A stretch of 64,000 nucleotides of DNA, taken from the NCBI RefSeq assembly GCF_039555335.1, contig NC_092642.1:17699208-17763207 (forward strand), written 5' to 3'. A program made the position numbers and the translations under genes. How positions within the stretch are numbered: the stretch's first letter is position 1; each line of letters opens with the position of its first letter. Of the stretch, positions 30,881-42,090 are shown one piece after another. The DNA comes from Amphiura filiformis (Eukaryota > Echinodermata > Ophiuroidea > Amphilepidida > Amphiuridae). The notes under the pieces were generated by a model, which was not told the origin of the DNA, did no database searches, and was given only the letters and a program-made list of their open reading frames with translations.

Positions 30881-31324
30881 CAAGGATTAGGGTTTAGGAT
30901 ATATTCGTGATGCTTACACGCAGGTAAGACCAAAACACCTATACCTTGAGCATGTTGAGCCAACAACCATCGCCCGCAACCTCATATATGCCTACGTATT
31001 TTTAAAGACACATCTGGCCTACCCCATCATCATCATCAGGCTTCTATGTACATTGGGACATACAATGCAAAAAAATGATAACTCAACACAATTGTAAATG
31101 CACACTAAATACTAATATTTTGTGTCTGCTTCGTTCAATGAAAGCCCACACCACAATTCGACATGGTTGGATCAAGAGGGCGGTATTGCTTTCTGCAGGT
31201 GAAAAATCATTGTGTATTTTGCCGGGAAAACAAAGAAATCTATGCACAACAAATTTGGTCTAAGGGTCAATTTAATTTCTTTCCAAGATGGCGGGAAAAT
31301 GTCATCAAAGCTTATACCGGGATA

Positions 31325-31382
31325 AAATTATTATTATTATTATTATTATTATTATCATAATCATCATCGTCATCATCATTAT
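31325..31382. repeat. ATT/ATC microsatellite
   Basis: About nine TTA units followed by CATCATCATC-type trinucleotides. 30881-31324 shows no gene. Confidence 0.85.
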
Positions 31383-31477
31383 ACAGCCTGTAGTGGTTTT
31401 TATATAAACGCATCACATAAAGTAATTACCCCCTTCATTATGAGATAATACCTCAAAATCTAACCTTTTCAGTTTAG

Positions 31478-32575
31478 TTGACATATTTATGCACAATTGT
31501 TATGACGCCCCAACAAAATTATAAAGCTGCTAGAAGCCAGAAATCTGAAAGCGCTGTAAGAGTTAACGGAGAGTTAACGGAATGGTTTACTACTGTAGTT
31601 GGAGTGCGACAAGGGTGCGTTATCTCACCTCAGCTATTCAACATCCTTCTCGAGCTGGTCATGATATATGCACTACACGACACAAATATATAGGAGTAAA
31701 CATTCAGGGACAGCTTGTCAATAATCTACGCTTCGCGAATGACATTGCACTTGTTGATTGGAGTGAAAATGACCTATAAACTCTGGTTGACCTTTTGCAT
31801 AAAAGCAGTACAACACTTGGACTGAAAATCAATATTGGCAAAACTGAAGTACAGGCAATCACCAAAAAGTACACAAAAATAAATATAAAAATCAATGGAA
31901 CACCACTAGCCCATGTTGAGGACTTCACTTGCCTAGGAGGGAAGCTCTGTACCGAAGACATAAAATTATGCATTGGGAAAGCCATAGGGACTGTTCAAAA
32001 ACTCCACAAGATATGGAGCGCCAAAGACATACAGAGAAGCACTAAGATCGAACTCTACAAAGTACTTACCATCTCAATGCTACTGTATGGAGCGGAAGCA
32101 TGAACTTTAAAGAAGGAAGATGAACACAGACTTTCAACATTTGAAATGATGTGCCTTCGCAAAATAATGGGGATGCCACGTCTCCACAGGATCAGAAACA
32201 CCGCCATTCGCAAAACCCTTGACATGGAGTTTACCATCCTGGACAGAATATCAACAAAAAGACTCCGACACTTCGGCCATATTCAAAGAATGCCACCATC
32301 ACGTCTTCCAAAATTAGCATTTGAGGCACTCTTGTGTGATGACTTAGGCAAAGAACACAATTTAACGTTTAGCTAATCTATGGCAAACGCCCAAGAGGGG
32401 GACCACCAAAAAGATGGAGTGACTGCCTGAAAGCCGATTGTAGTAAATTAAACATCAGCTCCTTGGTCCAAGCTAGTAGGTTAGCTAAAGACAGAAGAAA
32501 ATGGTAGGACATCATGAAGCAGATGGCACCACTCAACCCCAAGTTGGAGTGAACGCCATAGTCAAGGTAGGTCAA
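31478..32575 (+). pseudogene. LINE reverse transcriptase fragment 2
   Basis: Pieces of one RT run in order: GVRQGCVISPQLFNILLE near 31600, a FANDIALV box near 31735 in which Asn replaces the first catalytic Asp, LGLKINIGKTEVQ near 31820, then the thumb region (CLGGKLC, LYGAEA) and a conserved post-RT segment (MCLRKIMGM, RLRHFGHIQRM, RGGPPKRWSDC) to about 32530. Stops near 31776, 32101 and 32375 interrupt it. Upstream domains are missing. Confidence 0.82.
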
Positions 32576-33233
32576 GTTATGAAAAAGGATGCATTGCATT
32601 TGTACCGAGTCCAGATTGAATTCTAAATCGCAAAACAATTTAACGCGTACTAAATGTAATGTCATTTATGTCTTGCTGACGTTTTTAATCTAACAAATAA
32701 TGTAAAAAATATGAGCCAATTTATGCAAATGTTGGTGAATGGAACTTTTGGCGTGAATTCAAGTTAGATGATCTCTGGTGCCATTTTGGTGACAAAATTG
32801 CTTTCCGTCTTTTTGGTTCATACACACATCAAGTAGAGAAAAGCAATCAGATGACATGGTCAATAAGCACCGGTCATTATGGTTCACTTTTAAGTGTCAT
32901 GGATCACGACTACTCCATTATACCACCTGCTCTAGCACACCACTTTATTAAACCATTGAAAAAAGCAATCCATTAAAACAAAAATATTGAATGTTAACGA
33001 TCAACAGATGTTGATTGATTTTTAATATTGCTATATCTAAAACAATAAGCACTTATCATTTTAATTAGACAAAAATGAATTAGTGATAATTAACACACTA
33101 TTATTCTGCTATACAATGTGCATTTAAGTGATATACAACTGATAATGTGCTATACAAGCTGTACCAAATTAATTTATACACACCCTTTTCCAATTATGGC
33201 TTTAAACATCCTGATACAAGATTATACCAACCC
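32576..33233. other. No gene seen
   Basis: AT-rich sequence without recognisable repeat ends or coding potential. Confidence 0.5.
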
Positions 33234-33490
33234 TATTTGTGATGCGATCAAGCAAGATCAGTCGAAACTCGGAAATATTAAATTTTCAGTTTCTTACAGG
33301 ATAGCAAAAAGCATTTACAAATCTGGATTTTGCAGAAAACCTCATTGAAATTGAACAGTCCCAATGATATGAGCAATCAAAGAGTTTCCAAAACAATAGG
33401 AAAGAAAAGGAAATATTTCCTTTGTTTGGCTATATCTCAAAATCAATTTTTCCGAGTTCCGACTGATTTTGCTTGATCGCATCACATTTG
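33234..33490. mobile_element. MITE, about 257 bp
   Basis: Inverted ends of about 50 bases contain GTGATGCGATCAAGCAA on the left and its complement TTGCTTGATCGCATCAC on the right. The centre is non-coding. No sure target duplication. Confidence 0.8.
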
Positions 33491-34297
33491 TTTCTGTATG
33501 TAACAAAAAGTCAAACAACTTTCTGCTCATTTTAAATGCATCTCAATCTTGTATCCGGAAGATGTATTTTAAGAATCGAAATCTAATGGGTATCAAATCA
33601 CTTTAATCTAGCCTGCACTTTTTATCATGCATTATTGATAAGTTTGCAAAGATTGAAAACTTTTATAAGGATTATTCAACACTAATTCAACAAAACAATA
33701 TATTTACACGGTGACAACAATAAGTTATGTTCAATCTGACTTTGTGAGGACGATAGTATGAGACTATACAGACGTAATTGATATGTAACGTATGTATCTG
33801 GAATCGATGAGCTAATAGCTTCACCGACAACTTTATGCCATATTACATATATATGGTTTTGCTGAAGATTAATGTTGATTCTGTATTCGCTATCTGCGAC
33901 ACAGACTTCATAACTTTTCCATTATTGGAATAAGAGCTCCGTCTGTCTTCACAAACACATCCAAATGCTCCAGCAAATGATCTTCTGTATTACTCGTTAC
34001 TTACGTTATACAAGAGCGGACTTACTGCAGAATTCAAGAGCATTACAACTCGACCTAACCAGAAAATAACTTCTTCGTTTCTGCTGAATATATTCTCTTA
34101 CTAACTAACCAATACTTGAAGTGATCGAATGTGACTGATTCTAATGGCGCCAGACATACGAAGAAAACAATTTCATTCAAATCAGCATTCTTGTAATTTG
34201 ATTTCTGGCACGAAATATTGCATGCTGCCGTCTCTTTTCAGAGCCACATTCTCTTGTGAGTCCGGACCTTGTACTAAGCGCGGATATAATTCTGCCG

Positions 34298-35182
34298 CAG
34301 AAAAGATTTATAGGCGATCCCATGATAGTAGTGAAAAATCCGGGTACTTGAGAACCAGTCTACTAGAAATTTCAATTGAATGAACACAGCTGTCAACAGC
34401 GTGATTCTCTGCGTACACGCCCGCATGTGAGTAACGAGGAAGTGAATTAAACCTTGCCAACTCACTCATGATTGGTTAGTATTTTCATTATTGTATCCAT
34501 GGTCGTGCGTTCGCGTTGTACTTTGAAATACGCGACGTACGAAACGGTCGCATCGCATACAGCTGCGGGCAGCTGCTGTGTCCAAATTGAATTTTTTACA
34601 TTTAGTATACCGATTTGTTGTACTTTCAGACTTTAATTCCTCGTTCAAATGTGGGTCGATAGTAACAAAAAAGAGCTCATTTGAACATTTGTCAACACTT
34701 AAATAACATTATGTTAAAATATTTGCACCCAGCAAACACAGAAATGTTCTTAAAATGTTTTTTACAAAACGTTTTAATAACATTTAAATGTCGGGTTATA
34801 TAAAGGTCGTGAAAACATTTTAAAAACGTTATTGTAAATATTTTGGGCAAACATTTTTTGCAAAATATTTTTCAACCCCAAAATAACATTCTGTTTAGAA
34901 TAATTTGTACCAAGTTTTCAAAATTGTTTTTGGAATGTTATTAAAACGTTTTTATACCCTTTATATAACCCGACAATTAAATGTTTTCTGTAAAACATTT
35001 GTGTTTGCTGCGCAGTAAATTACCAACAAATGTTATTTAATGTTATGAAAACGTTTTATACCATTAATGACCCCTTTATATAACCCGACATTTAAACGTT
35101 TTCTAACAACCTTTTATAACCTTTTGCGAATGATGTCGAATGTGTTTGCTGGGATCATGGGACTGCTTACACATCTTCTCTG
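34298..35182. mobile_element. DNA transposon with 9-bp target duplication
   Basis: Ends CAGAAAAGATTTATAGGC and CAGAGAAGATGTGTAAGC (the latter read on the minus strand) are inverted copies that continue through a shared TCCCATGAT. The element is flanked by a perfect 9-bp duplication ATTCTGCCG (34289-34297 and 35183-35191) lying inside receptor coding sequence. It is non-autonomous; 34728-35153 inside it is a nested AAACGTTTT repeat. Confidence 0.85.
34728..35153. mobile_element. AAACGTTTT-rich repeat, nested copy
   Basis: Bounded by CCCAGCAAACAC and GTGTTTGCTGGG. It is an inverted and shorter relative of 14917-15598 and lies close to the right end of the 34298-35182 transposon, so it is the younger of the two. 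Confidence 0.8.
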
Positions 35183-35364
35183 ATTCTGCCGTTCATATAT
35201 GACGACAAAATCATTGCAAGTGCCAACTGTGCAAAGCCAATTGCAGCCAGAGGAGCTTGCCAACACCACGAACAATTTGGGTCCACCTTGCAGACGATGG
35301 AACTTGTCCCCCCTTTCTGAAATGTGGAGTTGTTAGACCAATCCATCTCGTGAAAATAAATACA

Positions 35365-36190
35365 CTACCTCTGCATTATGGATGATTTTGATAAATTACT
35401 TGATGAAACCTGTGTGACACCCGAAAAGGTTGCATTATTCGGGGACTTTAACGTCCATATGGATGAATCCAATAAATATGACACCAATATCTTGAAGAAT
35501 ACCGACAGATATATCGGGTCATACCCCGGATTTGGTCATGTCCCGTCTTGATGATGATCTGATTCAAGGCAGACAATTTGGGGCAAGCAATATACACTAC
35601 TCTGATCATTATGTTGTTTATACCTTGCCCCATTCAATTTGAAAAACCTCCTCCATTGAAAGCTACCACATTACCTCGAATGTGGGAAGATGAATCATGA
35701 ACGTCTAACTATGCTGCTTGGTGAATGGCTTGCCAATTCCCCCGATAGTGAAGATCCTTCTAGTTGAATCCTATGAGAATTTGACATTCTCGGCGCTGGA
35801 TGAGGTTTGTCCCTTTGTCACAAAAACACGCACTGTGAGATCGAAACTGCCCTGGTATAATGCGACAATCCATGAGGCTAGGCGCACCTGGTGGCGCCTT
35901 GAGCGTAGGTGAAAAAAGACTCGAGCAGAAGCTGATGAAACTACTTTCAGAACTCAAAACAAAAAGGTACATGTTTGTAGCTTTATAATAAGTGCAAAAT
36001 TGAGTGATTTACAAACCAATGTAAAATGTTACCATGAAAGATATGTATAGTACAATCAATTTCCTTTTCAACAGGTCTCCATCTAAATTTCTTAATTGTA
36101 CTTTTGATAAAATTCTTGCTGATATGTTTTAACCTCTTTTATTGAGAAGGTGGAGAATATAAGAAAGTAAAGAATGTAAACACTAATGTA
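35365..36190 (+). pseudogene. CR1/L2-like LINE fragment (endonuclease and linker)
   Basis: Plus-strand frames give FGDFNVHMDE near 35436, a DLVMSRLDDDL and SDHYVVYTLP block near 35530-35630 (the end of an AP-type endonuclease), a KTRTVRSKLPWYNATIHEARR linker near 35823-35885 and a decayed VENIRKK-type segment near 36150, an arrangement known in CR1/L2 LINEs. No reverse transcriptase core follows. It lies within receptor relic 2. Confidence 0.72.
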
Positions 36191-36345
36191 ACTTCTGTTG
36201 CAAGTGATGAATATACTTCTAGTTACGTGCATACCGGTTCATGAACCTTCCAGCAACTTCTTCTTCTGAAAGCATTATGTTGCAGTAATCATCTGTATTT
36301 TTGAGTAAAATTCATTTTGCCCGAGTGTGCCCTTTTGATATAGCA

Positions 36346-36454
36346 TTTGTACGCGCTATAATACCATATCAAAATATGCCAATTGTTGCAAATTGTACTT
36401 GCGTTTCGATTTTAGAATTTGCGCACACAACTGCAGCAACTTCGTGTCATGATG
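36346..36454. other. Former promoter of relic 2 merging into 3' flank of receptor 3
   Basis: Matches 27465-27500 upstream of receptor 2 (GCGCTATAATACCATATC), then passes into the GGCTGCAGGCTA-type word found downstream of other receptors. The head-to-tail order shows the tandem arrangement directly. Confidence 0.5.
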
Positions 36455-37591
36455 TTATATGTTAATGTTTTGACTGCAGGCTATAGTTACCTGTGACCTA
36501 GACATCACAATATTTTCATCTGCATTCCGCGAGGAAGATCTCTTTTTTCTTTTACCATCACAGCCAAAAGCTTCAATAAATGCTCTCCTGTATCGTTCGT
36601 TGCTCACGTTATACAAGAGCGGGTTTACTGCCGCATTTAACAGCCACATAACGCGACTAAACCAAAGGATTATCGCCATCGTCTTAGCTTCAAACATTTT
36701 CTCACCAACCAACCGATGCTTGAAGTAATCGAGATTGTACATTTGAAGTGGTGCCAGACATATGAAGAAAACCGTTCCATTCAAAATCAGCATTCTTCCA
36801 ATTTGATTCCTGACGCGAAGCATTATTGTCGTTTGCTTTTCAGAGCCTTGGTCTCCAGAGATACCTGTTCTTGTACTAAGGGCGTAAATAATTCTGATGT
36901 ACATGCATGAAGACAAGATCACTGTAAGAGTAAAATATGCAAAGTCAGTTGCATAAAGAGTTGGCCAACACCACGAGCAATTTGTGACTGCCTTGCAGAC
37001 AATGAACTTTGCCGCCATATTATGAAATGTGGTGTTGTAAGACCAATCTATGCATATCGTTTCAGTTTCATGAGCATGGAGACCAACACAAGCCGGAACC
37101 AACGAGATCAGCCAAGCACTTATCGTCATTCGTAGAGTCCAGGTCCTGCCTTTGAGCATTCGATGAGCCAGCGGGTGACATATAGCCAGATATCTTTCAA
37201 AGGTTACGAGTGTTATTAAAAACATGGATGTAAAATAACAAAGGTACGTGATAAGCCAGACTAAAGCACAACCGGCTCCAGAGTGAAACGCCGATAAAGC
37301 AATTTCAATTGGAGTATTGAAATAAGTCGATATGAGCCTTATTATATTTAAAATTAGCAACGTTGCATCGCTAACAGCAAGATTACATAGGTAGAAGTTG
37401 GTAACAGTCCGCATTTCTGGCACGCGATATACAACAAACAATAGCGCAGCATTTCCAAGTATGCCCAGACCTGCCACAATGGGTACGATGACTAAAATGA
37501 AGATCTTCTTATATATAGTGTAAAAGTGTGGAACAGCTTCCTCTTCTGAAAGCAATAAGTCACAATCATCGTTTGAATGAGTAGAATTCAT
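36455..37591 (-). CDS. Class A peptide-receptor-like GPCR, copy 3
   Basis: 378 residues from the conserved MNSTHS start; an in-frame TAA nine bases upstream excludes the longer start of copies 1 and 2. N47 (1.50), D75 (2.50), C108 with C180, E132-R133-Y134, W160, P281 and NPLLY (323-327) are present, while the 6.48 Trp is Leu279 and TM5 lacks Pro. Sequons at N2 and N186. The C-terminal tail (about 329-378) ends in SQVTIACSQNINI, differing from the ISSSTSV end of copies 1 and 2, so two tail types exist. The same tail occurs in relic 3 at 41300. Probable peptide receptor in the plasma membrane; ligand unknown. Confidence 0.92.
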   Translation of the reverse strand: MNSTHSNDDCDLLLSEEEAVPHFYTIYKKIFILVIVPIVAGLGILGNAALLFVVYRVPEMRTVTNFYLCNLAVSDATLLILNIIRLISTYFNTPIEIALSAFHSGAGCALVWLITYLCYFTSMFLITLVTFERYLAICHPLAHRMLKGRTWTLRMTISAWLISLVPACVGLHAHETETICIDWSYNTTFHNMAAKFIVCKAVTNCSWCWPTLYATDFAYFTLTVILSSCMYIRIIYALSTRTGISGDQGSEKQTTIMLRVRNQIGRMLILNGTVFFICLAPLQMYNLDYFKHRLVGEKMFEAKTMAIILWFSRVMWLLNAAVNPLLYNVSNERYRRAFIEAFGCDGKRKKRSSSRNADENIVMSRSQVTIACSQNINI

Positions 37592-38059
37592 TTTCGCTTT
37601 TTAATAAAGCAAAACTATATCAAATATGTCAGCTGTTGCAAATTGTACTTACAATTCGATATTAGAATTAATGTATAGTAACCGATGAAACTCATGAAAG
37701 TGTGTCCTAATCAAGGTATTCAACGTCGTTGTGAATACGTCGTACCTTAGTTACCCTTAGCTACTGGTTCACGCTTGATTTGCATACCTGTCATGCCTGT
37801 TAGTAGCCCATTTGCATTGGGTTGTGATCATTTTGATCGTAGTGTCGAACACAGATATCGGGAACCTGTTGACTTGGCAATGATCGATTTTGACATCACG
37901 CTACGATGGCGATATTTTAACTAACTCGATCTAAAAAGTCACCACGTTCAGTAGTAGGCTCAGATTGAATCTTTCTCAGAGTTTGTATATAATTCAAATG
38001 GAGCTGCCTAAAGTGTTAATTCCATTTAAAATTCATCCTTACTTGTGGATGATCAACAG
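37592..38059. other. 5' flank of receptor 3 (conserved with receptor 4)
   Basis: 37592-37945 matches 48566-48871 plus 51441-51472 upstream of receptor 4 with few differences, including TATCAAATATGTCAGCTGTTGC and GATGAAACTCATGAAAGTGTG. It contains the intact homologue (CGATTTTGACATC, near 37890) of the site into which a hAT-like element inserted at 48872. It is a candidate promoter region. Confidence 0.6.
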
Positions 38060-39500
38060 GCTTGTGTAAAATTCAAATGGAATAATCATTGTATGAAGAC
38101 ATCATCATCATCAGTCGGCTGTGGCGCAGGAGACTACAAGCTTTCTCCAACTATTGCGATCTTGGGCAAGCGAAACGATTTTGTTTTCAAGATGCAGTAT
38201 ATGGCTGAGAAATTTGAGTTGACGAATCTTGACTTTGGCAACCAGTGGAGTGTTGCTGGTCAGATTGTAGATGGTTTCATTTGGAATCCATTCCACACGC
38301 TTGATGTTTGACATGACTCTGTAGCAAGATGTTGCAAAGGTATTATTCTTATTTTCCATGTCCTTGGTGATTACCCATGACTCGCACCCGTACAGAAAGG
38401 CAGTAACACAGGTTGTATCAAACAGCTTGATTTATGGTTCGATTGGCAGGATGGGCTTCTCCAAAGGCGTTCCAGTTTCCAGAAAGCCTTCTATGGTCCT
38501 CCTCAAAATGTGTATTTGCTGAGCACTGCTGCGACCTGATTTAAAGCCAGTCTGGCTGCTTCTCAGTAAAGGATCAATGTGAGGTCAGATCCTGTTCAGA
38601 AGGATCTTGTTGTACACTTTTACGGCAATGGCCATAGGCAAAATACCATGGTAGTTTGTCATGAGAGAGAGGTCGCCTTTCTTTGGTAGAGGAATGATTA
38701 CATTTGTGACCCATTGACGTGGCGGTGTCAACGTTAAGAATACCTCCATACAGAATTTGAGAATCATATGACTCATGTTATCCCCCCATCCCTGAAACAG
38801 TTATAGAACAGTGCAATGCTGCTGCCTTGTTGGTCTTTATAGCTGCTATTGCTTCGACTACTTCTTCACGAGTTGGGGGCTCAGTGATAATAGGAAGATC
38901 TTCAACAGCTGGTGCAGGGAGTTCTGAAGATGCTGTGCCAATATCGTTGTTAAGGAGTGAGCTAAAATATTCCTTCCATTCCTCAAGCAGTTCATGGTCA
39001 CTGGTTGGGACTGATCCATCCCTCTTTCTGACTTTCACCCCTTTCCTTGAGTTCTTCCCAGAGAACGAGTGTATGATTTTCCAGGTGGTGTAATTCCCCA
39101 TCTCGTCGGCCAGCTTCAGGTCTTCCACCTGCTTATTGAGGGTAGCAAGCTCATCAGATTTATAAGAGTCCATGTTTCTTTCTCTTGATTGACGAGACTT
39201 TGAATTGAATATTAAAAAACGCTTCCTATCGTATGACCAAAGTTCATCAATTGTGCTTGATGTAATGAGAAGATGTTCTTGAATTCCGGCAATGTCAATA
39301 CCTGAATCAGCAGAGCCCATGAATAGCTGATGGATTTTCCCTTGTTGATTAGCAGTACGGACATTATAATTAGATATTACAAGAGGTTTGAAGGTGGACA
39401 GGTGACAATAATAAGGGCCAGCAGTTCGTAAGGGTGTGCTGAGTTCCCGCTGGTCCGTCATGGAGTCAACAGTAGACTGCCGCTCATCTACCCTCGGTAT
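38060..39500 (-). pseudogene. Internally deleted LINE
   Basis: On the minus strand the frame at 39461-38778 begins with a start-of-endonuclease motif (NYNVRTANQQGK, IDIAGIQEH) and then jumps to the linker before RT (KRDGSVPTSDHELLEEWKEYF), so most of the endonuclease is deleted. The frame at 38776-38585 gives VIIPLPKKGDLSLMTNYHGI and KILLNRI (RT fingers), followed by SQTGFKSGRSS. It then skips the catalytic palm and ends with a thumb-like CESWVIT and post-RT region to about 38111. Confidence 0.8.
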
Positions 39501-41149
39501 TTTTGGGAGATTTGCTTGTAGTTTTCGTAATCATAGATTTTGCTGGGAACTACTTTAGTCCAGTCCCATCAGCTTTACGGGTGATCAGCCCTGTTTCAGC
39601 TTATTTCTGACACACAGCAGCCGAGATCTACCAATATGCAGTAGTTCGCCCCTGATCTGGAACATGTTGGCCAGTGTTGGAAGGTTGACCAATGATGACA
39701 TGTTCAACACTGGCCTAATGACCGTTGGGAAGTAAATCTTCCTCTTCCGCTCTATGGCCCGTGATGAAAATTTACGGAGTCATTGAGATAGGCTACTCCA
39801 ATATGAAGAGAATCACTACCGTCCTTGACTCCTTAGAATACTCAAGAAAATGAAGATAGAGCTTGATGTTCATTGCAAGAGACCTTGGAACTAAACTATC
39901 CCTACCAGAAAAAAAGCACCCGATCTTACCGCACTGCTCTCCAGCAGTTTAAGGACAAAGTCCGGTCGGAACATAACTCACAAGTGTTCTTGAAAAACAT
40001 GGTATTAAACCTAACGAGTAACTAAGAGAAAAAACGGAGCAATATTTCATCACAATTGTGTTGCTGGCTGTACTGTAGCAAAAACAAATGGCCAAGACAT
40101 TTGAACATACTGGCCGTTGAACCTGGCATATACAAACATGGTGGAAAAAATGCAATAGGACAACTAATTTGATATTTACGTGAGATCTAAGTTGAAATTT
40201 CCTTTTGTTGAAAGTTTCTATAAATGCTATCCTCAACAGTCACGGTTTATGAAAAATATTAAGTGAAACGCAACTACCGTTAATTTTTATGAGTCTTTTT
40301 ACTTCGCTACCCAATTAAATTGTGTTTTGAATGAGAGCAAACACTACGCAATAAAGACACCAGATTTGAAGCTGCCTTTAACTTAAATCAAGGTTGATTT
40401 TTGCCTTCTTTCAAGTGCTTTTTTCGGTTCAAACAAACTTTTTAAAATTGCTTAAGTCTTCATACTTAACCCGACCCAACTCCAGTTTTCCTATTTGAAA
40501 TATGTACAACTTTATCTGGAAATTTTGATCGCTCTATTTCAATTTGCATATATTTCCTTTCAACATTTGAAAAAACTCGCCCACAAATGTGTATGTAGAG
40601 TGAACAGCTTTAAAGTAAATGTAAATTACAAGAAATAATAACACGACCAGGGGCAAATAACACTTTGGGCGCTTTATTCTACTTCCGTGCCAATGAGTTT
40701 AAAATGGCAACTGTTCATAATCTACCTTAGAGAGTGCTGACATTCAAAATTTAGAAGTGTCGTGGACAAACATTAAAATTGGGCGTTGCTGTAAAATATA
40801 TCATAAAAACAGAACTGTAAATGCTAATTACTTCATTTCTAAAATAAAGACGGCTTCTTTGCCCTATTTTACTTTCTTTTACTCACCCTGTACAAATGCA
40901 TGTGATAAGGTAATTATAAATAAATAAATCGTATGCCCCTGAAAACCTTGATTGAAAAATGTTCAATTTTACCATTCTCCCTCTTCATCCATCCTATATT
41001 TATTACTTATACAATAAGGGTCATTGTACTATTTGTACAAATGACGTTTGATACTCTCCCTCTTTCTCTCACTATGCTTTCGTTTTATAATTTAATGGTA
41101 TCAGATGTCCTCATGACAACGGCAATATAGGAGACATTTATATTAAAAA
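39501..41149. other. No gene seen; right half is duplicated receptor flank
   Basis: 39501-40465 holds nothing recognisable. 40470-41002 resembles 51475-52032 (CCCAACTCCAGTTTTCCTAT, CGCCCACAAATGTGTATGT and TAAATAAATAAATCGTATGC), with the uninterrupted site CTATATTTATTACTTATAC at about 40994-41012, homologous to the target of the 52033-56274 element. 41040-41149 resembles 29570-29660. Confidence 0.55.
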
Positions 41150-41283
41150 CTAATACCTTAAGTATCATAATGACTTATAAAAAGTGATAATAAAATTAAT
41201 ACCTTAAGTGTCTTAATGACTTGTATGCAGAAAGTGATAGTAAAAACTAATATCTTAAGTGTCTTAATGACTTAAAGAAATAA
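41150..41283. repeat. Three-copy tandem repeat
   Basis: Three units of about 50-60 bases contain CCTTAAGTGTCTTAATGACTT (the first unit has ATCATAATGACTT). A single copy lies at 29677-29710, so the array expanded after the receptor-flank duplication. Confidence 0.75.
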
Positions 41284-41289
41284 TAGCGA

Positions 41290-41797
41290 TGTTACGATGT
41301 TACATATTAATGTTTTGGCTGCAGGCTATAGTTGATTTTGTATTTGCTACCTGTGACCTAGACATCACAATATTTTCATCTCCATTCCACAGGGAAGATC
41401 TCTTTTTTCTTTTACCATCACATCCAAAAGCTTCAGCAAATGCTTTCCTGTGTCGTTCGTTGCTTACGTTATACAGGAACGGATTTACCGCCGAATTCAA
41501 CAGCCACATAACGCGACTACATCAAAGGATTGTCGGCTTTTACTTAGCTTCAAACATTCTCTCACCGGCCAACCGATATTTCAAATCATCGAGATTGTAC
41601 ATTTGAGGTGGTGCCAGACATATGAAGAAAACAGTTCCATTCAAAATCAGCATTCTTCAACTTTGATTTCTGACGCGAAGCATTATCGTCGTTTGCTTTT
41701 CAGAGCCCCGTTCGCCAGTGAGACCGGTCCTTGTACTAAGCGCGTAAATAATTCTGACGTGCACACATGAAGACAAGATCTTTGTAAGAGTAAAATA
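41290..41797 (-). pseudogene. GPCR relic 3 (TM5 to tail)
   Basis: The frame at 41509-41300 carries LLNSAVNPFLYNVSNERHRKAFAEAFGC and a complete basic tail ending CSQNINM, very like receptor 3. Upstream (41510-41797) the TM6 and TM5 segments are recognisable at DNA level but frameshifted. The relic ends abruptly at 41797 where the dispersed hairpin repeat begins. Confidence 0.85.
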
Positions 41798-42090
41798 TGT
41801 TCGTTTTGTGCAATTCCAAAAAACACAAGTAGATTTTTGTAACGTTTTACTACTACACTAGTAGTTTCATCAGTCTCATGAAACCACTTGTGTATTGGTG
41901 AAATTGCACAAAAAGAACTAACAGTTGAATCTAACATTACAAATGAACTTTTCCAAAGATATATTCACATAAATTAATATTTTAAGCCAATATAGACACA
42001 ATGTGTAAGGGCTTGTGTACGGGTATTATTTTGGAATTGTGTAAGAACGACTTACAAACTTTTGCAAAACGAAGGATGTTTTCATCAAAG
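41797..42090. repeat. Interspersed hairpin repeat, third copy
   Basis: Matches 13765-14050: GTTCGTTTTGTGCAATTCCAA, the CTACACTAGTAG palindrome and the CAGTTGAATCTAACATTACAAATG tail. Its start coincides with the truncation of relic 3. Confidence 0.7.

Larger units (their letters stand above)
33870..36345 (-). pseudogene. GPCR relic 2, split by a transposon and a LINE
   Basis: The tail to TM5 region lies at 33965-34297, TM5 to ECL2 at 35183-35350, and an N-terminal MN-type leader at about 36248-36335. The interruptions are a 9-bp-TSD transposon (34298-35182) and a LINE fragment (about 35365-36190), together with loss of TM1 to TM4. Numerous stops are present. The N-terminal piece shows the same CTTCTTCTTCTGAAAGC word as the intact genes. 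33491-33869 holds only degenerate downstream flank. Confidence 0.8.

Noticed and set aside
31325-31382. Possible regulatory tract
   Set aside because: Plain ATT/ATC microsatellite.
35448-35633. 61-codon minus-strand frame
   Set aside because: Antisense of the LINE endonuclease fragment read on the plus strand.
41150-41283. Repeat-spacer array resembling CRISPR
   Set aside because: Only three units, no unique equal-length spacers, eukaryotic context; an ordinary tandem repeat.
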